A stretch of 64,000 nt of DNA from Aliivibrio finisterrensis_A (GCF_004167675.1 NZ_SEZQ01000005.1), one strand, 5' to 3'. Positions 42,128 through 52,279 are shown, counted from the stretch's first letter. Numbers and translations: made by a program. Notes: a model not told the origin generated them from the letters alone.

Positions 42128-43852
42128 CTATAACCATATTGGTTGATGAGAGGAGGAGTTATCGCCTTCACCCAAGACCATCACTTCATTGAGACTAATA
42201 ATGCCATTCATTGCTAACTCCATCGCTGAGGCTAATAATGGTTTGTAATCTGGGTTTTCTCGTGCTTTTTGAGCAAATTCTACTGCATTATTTCCACGCA
42301 GTGCATCCATCATGGGTTGGTCTAATTCTAATAGTTCAAAGACACCAATTCGACCACTGTAGCCTGTTAAGTTACAACTTTGACAACCAGCACCCTTTCT
42401 AAATGGAACCGAGGCTTGATTTGGGAAGCGACTTTGCACCCACTGCAAACGTGATTCATCTAAAGGATCAGGAACTGAGCATTCTGTACACACTTTTCTT
42501 ACCAAGCGTTGAGCCAATACCGCACGAACAGCACTAGCAACAAGATAGCCTGGCGCACCCATATCCATCATACGAAGCGCACTATCAACAGAGTCATTAG
42601 TGTGTAACGTTGATAATACTAAGTGACCTGTTAATGCTGCTCGCAAACCAATCTCAACCGTTTCCTGATCACGCATTTCACCAATAAGAATGATATCAGG
42701 ATCCTGACGTAGGAAGGTTCTTAAAATTTTAGAGAAAGTTAAATCTATCTTGCTGTTTACTTGAACTTGATTGATACGTGGTAAGCGATATTCTACTGGG
42801 TCTTCAGCGGTGATGATCTTTTTACTTGGTTTATTAAGCTCACTTAATGCACCATACAATGTTGTAGTTTTGCCTGAACCAGTAGGACCCGTTACTAAGA
42901 TCATGCCATGAGGGCGACCTAACTGCTTACGTAAACGAACCAAAATATGATCAGGAATTCCTGAATATTCTAACTCTCGGATCCCTGTGGTTTGGTTAAG
43001 CAGACGCATAACGACCGATTCACCGTATTGCACAGGCATAGTAGACAAACGAATATCCACTGACTGACCACGAGACTTAATATTAAATCGCCCATCTTGA
43101 GGCAAACGCTTTTCAGAGATATCAAGATTCGCCATTAATTTTAAACGCAATACTAATGCTGGCGCAATGTTGACTTCATTAAGTAGGGTTTCGTGCAATA
43201 TGCCATCAATACGCTGACGAAGTCGTAATACTTTATCATCAGGCTCAATATGAATATCTGAAGCTCCAACTTGGACCGCATCTTCAAACAATGAGTTAAT
43301 CAACTTTACAACGGTAACTTCGTCATTATCACTGTCTGATATTCCAAAGTTAAAGTCGTCCGTCTCTTGATGCTCTGAATGCAATTGCTCTGCAAATGAA
43401 ACAATCTCTTTAGTTCGACGATAAAAACGATCAAAGCTATCGACTAATTGTCTTTCTGAAGCGATAACCATCTCTATTTGATATTGTTGAAGCTGAGAGA
43501 ATAGGGCTTCTTGAGCAGAAAGATCGGCAGGATCACTCATCGCAACACGAATAGTATTACCATGCTGACTAAGTACTAATGCTCTTAAGCGACGCGCATG
43601 AACTTCTGGCAGTAGTTGCACTGCTGCTGCATCAATATCTGCACGGCTTAGATCCACCAAAGGCACATCTAATTGCTGAGATAAGAAAGTTAGCATTTGC
43701 TTTTCGGTTAAGAAACCAAGCTGAATAAGCGTTGCACCCAGCTTGCGGCCAGTTGTTTTCTGTGCCGCTAGCGCCTGCTCAATCTGTTGTTCAGTAACAA
43801 TGTTTTCTTCGACTAATAGATCACCAAGTCTTTTTCTTAACTGAAGACGCAT
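42128..43852 (-). CDS. mshE: MSHA extension ATPase MshE with c-di-GMP-binding N-domain
   Basis: MshE is the GspE/PilB-type hexameric ATPase that extends the pilus. Its N-terminal MshEN domain contains two tandem c-di-GMP motifs: residues 8-31 (RLGDLLVEENIVTEQQIEQA) and 37-60 (KLGATLIQLGFLTEKQMLTF). These match the known RLGxx...L...Q pattern. The ATPase part has Walker A GPTGSGKT (322-329), an Asp box, Walker B LIGEMRDQET and a zinc module (CTEC, CQSC). It has 574 residues. Extension is expected to be stimulated by c-di-GMP, as shown for V. cholerae MshE. The start overlaps mshN by TAATG. Confidence 0.97.
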   Translation of the reverse strand: MRLQLRKRLGDLLVEENIVTEQQIEQALAAQKTTGRKLGATLIQLGFLTEKQMLTFLSQQLDVPLVDLSRADIDAAAVQLLPEVHARRLRALVLSQHGNTIRVAMSDPADLSAQEALFSQLQQYQIEMVIASERQLVDSFDRFYRRTKEIVSFAEQLHSEHQETDDFNFGISDSDNDEVTVVKLINSLFEDAVQVGASDIHIEPDDKVLRLRQRIDGILHETLLNEVNIAPALVLRLKLMANLDISEKRLPQDGRFNIKSRGQSVDIRLSTMPVQYGESVVMRLLNQTTGIRELEYSGIPDHILVRLRKQLGRPHGMILVTGPTGSGKTTTLYGALSELNKPSKKIITAEDPVEYRLPRINQVQVNSKIDLTFSKILRTFLRQDPDIILIGEMRDQETVEIGLRAALTGHLVLSTLHTNDSVDSALRMMDMGAPGYLVASAVRAVLAQRLVRKVCTECSVPDPLDESRLQWVQSRFPNQASVPFRKGAGCQSCNLTGYSGRIGVFELLELDQPMMDALRGNNAVEFAQKARENPDYKPLLASAMELAMNGIISLNEVMVLGEGDNSSSHQPIWL

Positions 43853-44964
43853 TATTCATTACCTTCCATTGTTTCTAATAACTTAATTCTATCTCGAACG
43901 AACACTTGAGAAGAGCGTGATAAACCTGGTGTCGTTAATGCCACTTTATAAGTTTTCAAGGCATTTTTAACTTGTGCATTTCTCTCATACACAATAGCTA
44001 ACCCTAGCCACCAACGACCATTATCTGGATCTTTCGCTACCAACATTTGGTAACTTTCTTCAGCTAAGTCCATCAATTTTAATTTTTGAGCTAAGCCACC
44101 ACGCGTAGCTAAATAATCGACAGACGCTCCTAAAGGTATATATTCTAATGCAGAGAGTGCGGCTTCTGGCTGCTCCTCTTTTTGCAATAAACTGGCTAAA
44201 GCTAAACGTAAGTCAATACTGTCATTATTTAACCTTATGCCTTGTTGTAAGATAGCTGCTGATTCCTGAATCTCACGTTTACCATAAAGCAAAGCCGCTA
44301 GTTTTTTACGAGAATCTTCATCACTAGGTTGGTATTTCAATACTCTATAATAAGCTTTCATCGCAGTATTAAAATCAGAGTTATCTAGGGCTTTTTTTGC
44401 TGCGTCACGATTTCTCTGAGCCAGTTCGGAAGGCAGAACCTCTACTTCTTCAACATGTAATTGCTCTTGAGATTCAGTCTGATTAATAGCGTGTTCACGA
44501 GGCGTATCTGGAACAATAGACACCTCTTTAGCTTTCGTTGGAGTTATGTTGCTATTTACAACACGTACCGAGCTTTCTTCTGCTTTCGATAATTCGATAT
44601 GATGGCTTGAGGGTTTCTCATCAATATTTTCATTCAAATATATACGACTAACTTCTGAGGTAACAATTTTTGCCGTTGGTGAATTGACAGGTAAATAAGA
44701 GCCTTTAGAAAGTTCTGAATGATCAACAACGTCCTCTACAATCACCTCTGATACTTGATGTTCATTATTAATGGCATTTGGAGTATTACTCAGTGTTGCC
44801 CACCCAATTAAACACAATGAACTCATTACACCAATAGCAAAAAAGAAAGGCGCTTTAAATTTTGGTTCAATATTAGGAACATCAGCTTGAGATAGAGATG
44901 TTTTCCTCTCTATGTCTGCATCTTGTTTTGTTATGTTTAACAGGGCTTTATTTGTGGCACTCAC
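43852..44964 (-). CDS. mshN: MSHA biogenesis TPR protein MshN
   Basis: This 370-residue protein has a short cytoplasmic start, one transmembrane helix (FFFAIGVMSSLCLIGWATL, about 38-56), a low-complexity periplasmic linker, then tetratricopeptide repeats from about residue 190 (AAKKALDNSDFNTAMKAYYR, LRLALASLLQKEEQPEAALS, WWLGLAIVYERNAQVKNAL). I place the start at the GTG (44964-44962), four bases after GGAGAG and overlapping the mshM stop as GTGA. TTG codons further upstream are unlikely. It probably helps MshL/MshM assembly. Confidence 0.88.
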   Translation of the reverse strand: MSATNKALLNITKQDADIERKTSLSQADVPNIEPKFKAPFFFAIGVMSSLCLIGWATLSNTPNAINNEHQVSEVIVEDVVDHSELSKGSYLPVNSPTAKIVTSEVSRIYLNENIDEKPSSHHIELSKAEESSVRVVNSNITPTKAKEVSIVPDTPREHAINQTESQEQLHVEEVEVLPSELAQRNRDAAKKALDNSDFNTAMKAYYRVLKYQPSDEDSRKKLAALLYGKREIQESAAILQQGIRLNNDSIDLRLALASLLQKEEQPEAALSALEYIPLGASVDYLATRGGLAQKLKLMDLAEESYQMLVAKDPDNGRWWLGLAIVYERNAQVKNALKTYKVALTTPGLSRSSQVFVRDRIKLLETMEGNE

Positions 44965-45809
44965 AAGGCTCTCCAACCCCAAAATTTGGGAAAATAGTGC
45001 TTGGGTTTGATGGTATCAGTTGTATCTATAATTGCATTAAATACCGCTTTTTTAGATACTTTATCCAATTGCTCAGCAAAAGAAATAAGTAACGCTTTAT
45101 GGCATATTTGATTAATCAATCGAGGAACGCCACTACTCGCACGCCAAACCGCTTTCATTTGAGTTAGGGTAAATGGATTGACTTGAGCCCCAGACTCTTT
45201 CATTCGATAAGTAATATAAGCGACCGCTTCATTTATATTAAGTGCGCGTAATTTTGCTGAAAAAGTAATTCGTTGTCTTAATTGTCGTAGATGATGCTGC
45301 TGTAAGCGCTCGTCTAATTCAGGCTGCCCAAATAGTACAATCTGAAGTAACTTAGTGTAATCCGTTTCTAAATTACCAAATAAGCGTAGGGTTTCTAGCG
45401 CTTCATCACTCAAGGCTTGTGCTTCATCTATGAATACTACTGCGCTCTTTCCTTCCGCTTGAATATCAATCAATTTTTCATGGATAAGCTCAGTTAAAGC
45501 AGTGCCATCACCCTCTTGTTCTAGCCAGAGTTCTTTGGCTAATGCTTGCCGTAGCTCTCGTCCATTCATAACAGGATTAGGTAAGTAGAGTAATTCGACA
45601 TTCATAGGAAGTTGGCTCATCAACATTCTGCAAACAAGCGTCTTTCCTGTCCCAATTTCACCTGTCACCTTAATGACGCCTTCCCCCATTGAGATGGCTG
45701 ACAAAACGGTTTGAATCGCCTCATAGTGAGGCGGTAATCCATGAAAAAGAGAGGTATTTGGCGTCAACGTAAAGGGAAGCTGTTTTAAGCCAAAATGTTG
45801 CTCGTACAT
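44961..45809 (-). CDS. mshM: MSHA biogenesis AAA ATPase MshM (ExeA-like)
   Basis: This 282-residue AAA protein is of the ExeA/GspA type. N-terminal MYEQHFGLKQLPFTLTPN is the family signature, followed by Walker A GEIGTGKT (50-57), Walker B AVVFIDEAQAL, sensor VLFGQPELDERL and the C-terminal SGVPRLINQICHKALL. Related proteins help insert or multimerise the secretin through peptidoglycan; for MshM this is inferred. It lies between mshL (11-bp gap) and mshN (4-bp overlap). Confidence 0.93.
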   Translation of the reverse strand: MYEQHFGLKQLPFTLTPNTSLFHGLPPHYEAIQTVLSAISMGEGVIKVTGEIGTGKTLVCRMLMSQLPMNVELLYLPNPVMNGRELRQALAKELWLEQEGDGTALTELIHEKLIDIQAEGKSAVVFIDEAQALSDEALETLRLFGNLETDYTKLLQIVLFGQPELDERLQQHHLRQLRQRITFSAKLRALNINEAVAYITYRMKESGAQVNPFTLTQMKAVWRASSGVPRLINQICHKALLISFAEQLDKVSKKAVFNAIIDTTDTIKPKHYFPKFWGWRAL

Positions 45810-45820
45810 AAAAGTAGTCG

Positions 45821-47458
45821 CTACTCGTCAGGGAACCATTCTTGTAATAAATCACGAGAACGCTCTAACTCTTCTTGCCAAGTATCCACGCCAACCACCG
45901 TTGGTTTTAATAAAATAACTAACTCAGTCTTCTGAGTTAACTTACTTACGTTACGGAATAAATGGCCTAATGCTGGAATATCCCCCAAGAATGGAACTTT
46001 AGATACTTGGTCAACGGTTTGGGATTTCATCAAACCACCAATAACCACCACATCCCCACTTTTCGCTCGAATAACCGAATCTGATTCACGAATTGAACTT
46101 TTCGCTAATGGTAATTGAAGTACGCCACCTACATCACCAAGATCTATCTCTTTAATTTCATTCTCAACATCGATAACGGATGGGTGAACATGCAGCATCA
46201 CGTTACCTTTATCATCAATCTGAGGCGTTACATCGAGTGAAATACCCGAGAAGAATGGCGTTAAAGTAACTTCTGGTGACGCATTTGAATTATCACCACT
46301 GCCTGTTACGCTTGATACTTCTGTGACGTAATACTCGTCACGCCCAACCTTAATCACTGCTTTTTGGTTATTAGCCGCTGTCACTCTAGGACTTGAAAGA
46401 ACGTTCAAATCACCCTGAGTATCCATGAAGCTTAAAACAGCATCAAAGTTACCATCAGAAATCTTAATATTGGTTTGACCGCCAAGCAGTGTTCCAATCG
46501 CATCCATTCCAGGTAAAACACCCGCGGTGGTGCCCGCCGTTTGGCTAAGTGAAATATCAGTACCGCCAATTGATGCGCTTAAATTAGTCCAATTAATACC
46601 TTGTTGATAGCCATCACTTAAGGTTACTTCTAATAATTTTGCTTCTAAAATCACTTGGCGCTGTAAACGTTTGTGTGAGGTCGATAAAAATGCTTTCACC
46701 TTACGTAATTCATCCGGAGAAGCGGTAATCGTCACAACACTCGCCTGAGGTGAAACTACGACACTACGACCTGAACCATTACCGATCATCACTGAAACCG
46801 CTTTCTCTAACTCTTTCCAGAAATCACTTTCACTGGTGGTTTCAATTTCTGTTCCACCTGTAGCTGAAGATGATGAGCTATTGTTTGAATTTGAACTTGA
46901 ATTATCACTATTGTTTGATGATGAATTACCTTCAGAATTCGTGATAGAGCCGGTTGTTATTGTCGTTAGTGAACGGCCTTTACGAGTAAGCTGTAAATAA
47001 TCAACAGGAATTGTTTCTGTGCGGATAGTCGCAGGGTAAACTTGTAATATTTTATCTGACTTTACAATTTCATAGCCATATAAGTCTTCAACAGAAGAAA
47101 GTACTTCATCTAAGGTTACATCGTTAACATTCATCGTAATACGACCAGAAACTGCTGGATGTATTACTACACTGTATTCTGTACCTTTCACTAAACTGGT
47201 AAAGAAAGCCTTTGCATTAACACCATTCGCCTTAACTCTAAAACGCTTCACTGGCTCTTCAATTTCAACAACTTTTGCGTTGATCTCAGGCATAAGATCT
47301 GCCTGGACAGATGCAGGCAAATCGACAAGTAACTGACTGCCATTATCATTAATAGACTTATCTAAGGTTTGTTTAATTTCAACAGGATCTCGATGACCCA
47401 TTGAGCATCCTGTTAATGATGCAACCATTAATCCAATGATGACATTACATACTTTCAT
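45821..47458 (-). CDS. mshL: MSHA outer-membrane secretin MshL
   Basis: MshL is the secretin pore through which the pilus exits. It has 545 residues with a lipoprotein signal (VASLTGCS, Cys18), a secretin/TonB short N-domain (about 72-150) and a Ser/Asn low-complexity linker (173-200). An N1-type domain and the secretin core follow, with VLSSPRVTAANNQKAVIKVG and VVVIGGLMKSQTVDQVSKVPFLGDIPALGHLF split across about 400-515. It lies 11 bp after mshK. Confidence 0.95.
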   Translation of the reverse strand: MKVCNVIIGLMVASLTGCSMGHRDPVEIKQTLDKSINDNGSQLLVDLPASVQADLMPEINAKVVEIEEPVKRFRVKANGVNAKAFFTSLVKGTEYSVVIHPAVSGRITMNVNDVTLDEVLSSVEDLYGYEIVKSDKILQVYPATIRTETIPVDYLQLTRKGRSLTTITTGSITNSEGNSSSNNSDNSSSNSNNSSSSSATGGTEIETTSESDFWKELEKAVSVMIGNGSGRSVVVSPQASVVTITASPDELRKVKAFLSTSHKRLQRQVILEAKLLEVTLSDGYQQGINWTNLSASIGGTDISLSQTAGTTAGVLPGMDAIGTLLGGQTNIKISDGNFDAVLSFMDTQGDLNVLSSPRVTAANNQKAVIKVGRDEYYVTEVSSVTGSGDNSNASPEVTLTPFFSGISLDVTPQIDDKGNVMLHVHPSVIDVENEIKEIDLGDVGGVLQLPLAKSSIRESDSVIRAKSGDVVVIGGLMKSQTVDQVSKVPFLGDIPALGHLFRNVSKLTQKTELVILLKPTVVGVDTWQEELERSRDLLQEWFPDE

Positions 47459-47469
47459 TACTGCAAACC

Positions 47470-47805
47470 TTAATTCTTAATATTTTGTGAAAATAGAGAA
47501 AGTTGCCACGTTTTACCAGAACGACCAATAGAAACGCTATCTTCACGAATCGCTAATAAGGTATATCCTGATACTTTGTCGCCTTTTTTCATTGATTTAT
47601 CATCTAATACGGCATAACAATCATTTGTACCACTGCAACTAATCGCTTGCAGAGATGGTAAGTAATGACGCTTTTTAGTCACCACTTTCTTTTTACCTAC
47701 AGGCTTAGTCCAACTTAACGGTTCAGTTGGATCGTGCCCTTCAATGCTATCTGAAGCAAACGTAAAGCTTGAAAATAAAGCCAATAAAATAAGAAAAACC
47801 TTCAT
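47470..47805 (-). CDS. mshK: MSHA biogenesis protein MshK (PilP-like)
   Basis: This small secreted protein (111 aa) has a signal peptide MKVFLILLALFSSFTFA and a mature part DPTEPL...LPSLQAISCSGTNDCYAVL...KGDKVSGYTLLAI. That layout resembles the beta-domain of PilP/GspC, which contacts the secretin. I start at 47805, behind GGCGG and just after the mshJ stop; the longer reading overlaps mshJ and hides the signal peptide. The role is inferred by analogy. Confidence 0.85.
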   Translation of the reverse strand: MKVFLILLALFSSFTFASDSIEGHDPTEPLSWTKPVGKKKVVTKKRHYLPSLQAISCSGTNDCYAVLDDKSMKKGDKVSGYTLLAIREDSVSIGRSGKTWQLSLFSQNIKN

Positions 47806-47806
47806 A

Positions 47807-48445
47807 TTAACCGCCGATAAATCCTTTACTTGAACCAAGTGTATATACTTCAATCGTTAGCTCTGCAGTTGGGTATTTCTTAACTTCATAACGGAAGTTT
47901 CTCCAATAATATTTTACAGGTAACGCTTCTAAACTTGATAGATACGTTTCTATATCAAAGTAGTTACCTGACAATACTAATTTTACCGGATGAATGTAAT
48001 AACCCGCTTTATTATTCTCATCAAGTAAGCGCTCTGAAGGCTGCGTACTCATAGAGATCAAGGTTAACTTTGACGACTGCTGTAATACTGTTTCTAAAAG
48101 CTGAGCCATCTGAGTAGGAGAAACCAATGCAGCAACTCGATTAGACAATAATTGAGCTAAATCTTGGCTTTGTAACGTTAAATCTTGATACTGCTTGTCC
48201 ACTTCAACATTTGGGTCTTTTTGTAAGCGAAAGTGAGCTAACTCAATTTGCTGTTTTAACGATGTAATTGAATTAGTTACCTGATAAGTTTCACGCTCAA
48301 TCTTCTGCTTCGCAACAAGCGCTGGCTCAATAAACAGACTAAATGAGATAAAAATGACCGCGAACCAACCAACCAGAGTAATAAGTATTTTTTCTCGTTG
48401 TGAAAGTGCAAAAAATGCATCTTTGGCTTTAATCCAATGCTCCAT
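47807..48445 (-). CDS. mshJ: MSHA biogenesis protein MshJ (PilO-like)
   Basis: This 212-residue inner-membrane protein has one transmembrane helix (ILITLVGWFAVIFISFSLFI), then a coiled coil (ERETYQVTNSITSLKQQIEL, about 50-95) and a ferredoxin-like end (YFDIETYLSSLEALPVKYYW), the PilO/GspM architecture. With MshI it is expected to form the alignment complex. Its start overlaps mshI by TAATG. Confidence 0.87.
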   Translation of the reverse strand: MEHWIKAKDAFFALSQREKILITLVGWFAVIFISFSLFIEPALVAKQKIERETYQVTNSITSLKQQIELAHFRLQKDPNVEVDKQYQDLTLQSQDLAQLLSNRVAALVSPTQMAQLLETVLQQSSKLTLISMSTQPSERLLDENNKAGYYIHPVKLVLSGNYFDIETYLSSLEALPVKYYWRNFRYEVKKYPTAELTIEVYTLGSSKGFIGG

Positions 48446-49902
48446 TATTTTTCCTCTGTCGCTTTAGTGTTTAAAACAAACGACACCAAGCCTTTCTCAT
48501 CGGTTTTTATGTCTAACTGATTAAACGTTCGACCAATAAGATGCAATTCATTTTCAAAGCTCTGTATCCAATTTGGTACCACATCTGGTGTTCGAGCATA
48601 CCCAACAAAATTTACATTTTCTCCTGAAATATAAATTTTTGTTAACGATATGTTCCCTTTACCAAGCTGAGCTAAGCTACTCATTACACCGGAATAACCA
48701 ATTTGCATTCCTTCATCAAAGTTATCGATCACTTTTAATGATGACTTCTTAGATTCAATATCTTCCTGTAAGCGCTTAATTGCTGCTAATTTTGCAGCGG
48801 AGGGTTTATGACTTTCAAGCTGCTTGTTCAGGCTACCCAGCTCTTGCTGATAACTCTGCTCTTGCGAAGATAATACAGTGAGGTGACTTTCTAACTGGTT
48901 CAATTGCCACTGATAATAGCCTGTAATCATACCTACAACAGCAAGACCTACTCCCCAACTAACTATCACATTTTGTAACGTAAAGTGATCGACTTTAGGC
49001 TTCAGTCTGTCGTTATATAAGTTAATATCAGGTTTGTTAAATAATCCTAACCAGCTTAGTACCTCACCAGAGCGAAATACTCTTGGCTCATCGACCAATA
49101 AGGACGCGACTTGTACACCAAGACGCTTTTGTAGTTCAGCAGAAAGTTCAACATCATCTTCATCATCACAACGAAAATAAAGGTGATGAATATTAACGCC
49201 GTGCAGTTGTGCACTTAAATAATCTAAAGAACGCTGTAATTCCAAAGCTAAACTATCAAGCTGAAAGCTATTAGATAGTTCGCCAGTTAATGGGGCTGTA
49301 ATACCACGTAATGAACGGTTTAAATGTAAATTACCTTCATTAAAAGCAAGCAACTTAAATTCAGCAGAAGCACTGTGACTTAATAACATGAAGCTATTTT
49401 GTTCTGGTTTAGCGTATTTCCACACTAATTCATCAGGCGTCACGTTAGATATTTGAATTGAAAGTGGTTTTAATAACTCAAGAATCGACTCTATTACTGA
49501 AACCTGAGAAATATAAACCTGCATTTTCCCGTTGGTAATATCTACGCCATCAGCAACGATGTCAGAGACTCTATCACTAATTAAATCTTTCACTAAAAAA
49601 GGCAATGCACCTGGCAGTTCTTCTTTAAGGATATTTGGGGTTTCTATTTGAAAGGATTGATATAAATGAGAACCGATGACAATATTTACACAGCAGTCAG
49701 ATAAACCTATCTTTTGGCAAGCGCTAACAAGCGAATCTCTCCACGCTTGAGGCTGACTAACAGGCATGAAAACTTGCTCTTTAAGCGCTTTATTTCCACC
49801 ACTTTTTGCAATGTAAATACCGCCTTGCAATATCACAATTGATGCTGTGACATTGACTGAACGAGATAGCTTCAGTTTTTTAAATGCATCCATTATCTTC
49901 AT
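48445..49902 (-). CDS. mshI: MSHA biogenesis protein MshI (PilM/PilN-like)
   Basis: The 485-residue protein joins a PilM-like cytoplasmic actin-fold part (about 1-300) to a PilN-like part with a transmembrane helix (NVIVSWGVGLAVVGMITGYYQW, about 312-333) and coiled coil (LESHLTVLSSQEQSYQQELG). It heads the secretory half of the msh locus. Met4 (49893) is an alternative start. No frame break is seen, so the two functions are one polypeptide here. Confidence 0.86.
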   Translation of the reverse strand: MKIMDAFKKLKLSRSVNVTASIVILQGGIYIAKSGGNKALKEQVFMPVSQPQAWRDSLVSACQKIGLSDCCVNIVIGSHLYQSFQIETPNILKEELPGALPFLVKDLISDRVSDIVADGVDITNGKMQVYISQVSVIESILELLKPLSIQISNVTPDELVWKYAKPEQNSFMLLSHSASAEFKLLAFNEGNLHLNRSLRGITAPLTGELSNSFQLDSLALELQRSLDYLSAQLHGVNIHHLYFRCDDEDDVELSAELQKRLGVQVASLLVDEPRVFRSGEVLSWLGLFNKPDINLYNDRLKPKVDHFTLQNVIVSWGVGLAVVGMITGYYQWQLNQLESHLTVLSSQEQSYQQELGSLNKQLESHKPSAAKLAAIKRLQEDIESKKSSLKVIDNFDEGMQIGYSGVMSSLAQLGKGNISLTKIYISGENVNFVGYARTPDVVPNWIQSFENELHLIGRTFNQLDIKTDEKGLVSFVLNTKATEEK

Positions 49903-50022
49903 CTACTGCTAGTCTCTTATCTCTCACTTTATTTACAATGCTCTCAGAAGAAGCACAATTCGCGCAATCATACAACATTCTATTCTTTTCTGATATGCTG
50001 TAATTGATAAAACACGAAAAAC

Positions 50023-52002
50023 TTACTTTTCCCAACGACTCCTTCTTTTAGGTATTGATAGCTTTTCTTTATGATGGAACAAGGCCGTTTCTGCTTCAAA
50101 AATTCTCCCTTGAGCACCTTCAACACCAAGCTCTTTTATTACTTTTAATTCTTTTTTATTTTCAATACCCACAGCAAGAACTTGCGAACCTGTATTTTCG
50201 CAAGCACCTAATAAACTTCTCACAAACAATTGGTTTTCATATCGTTGAGGGATATCCTTCATCAAACTGCGGTGTAATTTAATGTAATCAACATTTAAAT
50301 CCTTAATATAGTGAGTGCTCACTATTGTCCTTCCAGCTTGCTCAACAATTAACTGACAACCAAAGCTTTTTATTAACTTTGCTACTGGTCTTACCGCATC
50401 TAAGTAAGTGACTACTTGCCCTTCAACTAACTCAAAACTTAACCGCTGAAGTTGAGCTCGAGGTGTTTGTAATAGTCGATTTCGTAACTGCCTAATAAAC
50501 CCTGCATTTTGTAAACTTTTAACATGCAAGTGTACAGAAAAAGAATGCTGCGAAAATTCAGGATCACTAAGTAAAGGGAAAACTTGTTTTAACACGGCAG
50601 CATCTAGCTTAATTTGATACCCTACTTGTGCGATCGCAGGTAAAAATCGAGAAGCTTTGATTTGCACACCATTCTCATCTTTAATTCGAGAAAAAAGCTC
50701 TAAATGAAGCGGATTAAGATCAGCACCATCAAATAAAAATGTTGATTGCTTATATAGAATTAATTGGTCTTGAGCAAAAATAGCATCAAACAAGTTTCTC
50801 CAGCGCACACTTCCTAAACTTTCAGTTAGTTGCTGCTGTTTTTTAAACAATGACCAGCTATTATTATTTTGTAATAATGCACTACGATGAGCCATATCAA
50901 GCTCATCCATCAAGCGACCTCGTCTCTCTCCACTCACATACATACTGACACCAATATGGCACCAATTATCAATATCTAGGCTTTTAGGTGGAATAATTTT
51001 TTCTATCACTTTTAAACATTGAGAAGCTAAAGCTTTTGCTTCTTTTAGTGATTGCTGTGGAATAAGAAGAGCAAAATCAGATTGATAATAGCGAGAAAGA
51101 ACACTGTCACTGTAGCGTTGCATTACATTGTTTAATTGCTTGCCTATCTCGACAATGAGTTCATCTCCAACTGCTTTTCCACTTTCTTCAATTAATTCTT
51201 CCCAACCATTAATACGTAATAATAAAAGCACTCCTTGGCTTTCTGATTCTTGCAGAGTTGACTCTAACTTACTATCAAATAACACTCGATTTGCCGAACC
51301 TGTAAGTTGATCCAGGAAGGTATGCGTACGTATAAATGTATCAAAACGGCTACGCTCCTTTCTTGCATCTTTCAGCTCAGTAATCACGTTATCAAGAGCC
51401 AAGCTTGCTGTTGCTGGCCACTCTTCTTCATTACCTATAGCGTAACCATCTAGCTTTCCAGCCAGTAGCATACGCCCACGTTCTTCTAATAATTCTGAAC
51501 CATGCAGTTGTTTTCTTAACCAGACTACGCCCCACAATAATGAGACGATAATTACGGCAATCGCAGCTGTAATCGAAAATAACGCCCCTAAAGAATAAGT
51601 AAAAGCACTATAAGGAGGGACGGATTTGAAAGTAATGGAATAGCCTTTATTCAGTTCTAAAGGCAGTGTTTTTTGATATAGTAAATTATCATCAGGCATA
51701 ACTGCTAAAGTTTGAAAAGAGTAAACGACGCCAGTAGGTGAAGATAGCTCCATGCTTACTACACTGCTTGCCTTTAATAATTTAGGTAGCCATTTAGTCA
51801 TTGATTTTGCTTCCTCTGGCTGAAGAAGCTCTTCATCAACAACATTAACGACACCAATTAAATAGTGCTCAAGATATTCATTACCTATCTGTTTAAATGA
51901 GATCGCCCCACCAATAAATAAAATAAAAATAGCGGCTGAGACCATTAATGTCACAAACGAAATTAATCGGTTACTCAATCGTAAACTAGGGGTTTTTCTC
52001 AT
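50023..52002 (-). CDS. csrD: MshH/CsrD, degenerate GGDEF-EAL regulator
   Basis: This 659-residue membrane protein has two transmembrane helices bounding a periplasmic segment (about 15-38 and 134-158), a linker/coiled-coil region, then GGDEF-like and EAL-like domains. Both active sites are degenerate: the GGDEF position reads YQSDF and the EAL position ELF (LHLELFSRIKD). Catalysis of c-di-GMP turnover is therefore unlikely. E. coli CsrD instead directs RNase E decay of the CsrB/CsrC RNAs. It starts behind AAGGAAG. It is adjacent to the msh operon and named MshH in vibrios. Confidence 0.9.
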   Translation of the reverse strand: MRKTPSLRLSNRLISFVTLMVSAAIFILFIGGAISFKQIGNEYLEHYLIGVVNVVDEELLQPEEAKSMTKWLPKLLKASSVVSMELSSPTGVVYSFQTLAVMPDDNLLYQKTLPLELNKGYSITFKSVPPYSAFTYSLGALFSITAAIAVIIVSLLWGVVWLRKQLHGSELLEERGRMLLAGKLDGYAIGNEEEWPATASLALDNVITELKDARKERSRFDTFIRTHTFLDQLTGSANRVLFDSKLESTLQESESQGVLLLLRINGWEELIEESGKAVGDELIVEIGKQLNNVMQRYSDSVLSRYYQSDFALLIPQQSLKEAKALASQCLKVIEKIIPPKSLDIDNWCHIGVSMYVSGERRGRLMDELDMAHRSALLQNNNSWSLFKKQQQLTESLGSVRWRNLFDAIFAQDQLILYKQSTFLFDGADLNPLHLELFSRIKDENGVQIKASRFLPAIAQVGYQIKLDAAVLKQVFPLLSDPEFSQHSFSVHLHVKSLQNAGFIRQLRNRLLQTPRAQLQRLSFELVEGQVVTYLDAVRPVAKLIKSFGCQLIVEQAGRTIVSTHYIKDLNVDYIKLHRSLMKDIPQRYENQLFVRSLLGACENTGSQVLAVGIENKKELKVIKELGVEGAQGRIFEAETALFHHKEKLSIPKRRSRWEK

Positions 52003-52222
52003 TAAACTTTTCTTCCTTGAAAAAGTTGGCTTTGAATCATGCCATAATTTAAAATGTAAATTTTTGAACTATCTCTAAGTCCGTATTAGATGTAATACAA
52101 ATACTTTATTAAGTTCTTTTATGATACGAAGCTTCAGTAATAGAATGATGAATCGCTAAATTAGTAATAAACTTTCTGACTTAACAATAAATATCACTGA
52201 TTGATTAGATTACTCATTATAA

Positions 52223-52251
52223 AAAAAGCCTCGTTAAATTCGAGGCTTTTT
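52223..52251 (-). terminator. Rho-independent terminator after ssb
   Basis: Stem AAAAAGCCTCG (52223-52233) pairs with CGAGGCTTTTT (52241-52251), with a T tract on the minus strand. The remaining 220 bp back to mshH holds no gene that I can see. Confidence 0.88.
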
Positions 52252-52279
52252 CTATCTATAACAACATTACTCTTAAGTT

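Noticed and set aside
46860..46940. Low-complexity stretch in mshL as a repeat or frameshift
   Set aside because: It encodes an in-frame Ser/Asn linker (residues 173-200) between folded domains; secretins commonly tolerate such linkers, and the frame stays open on both sides.
33665..52002. MSHA region as a novel secretion or defence system
   Set aside because: Every gene matches the known vibrio MSHA type IV pilus order; only MshQ and MshF remain functionally obscure.
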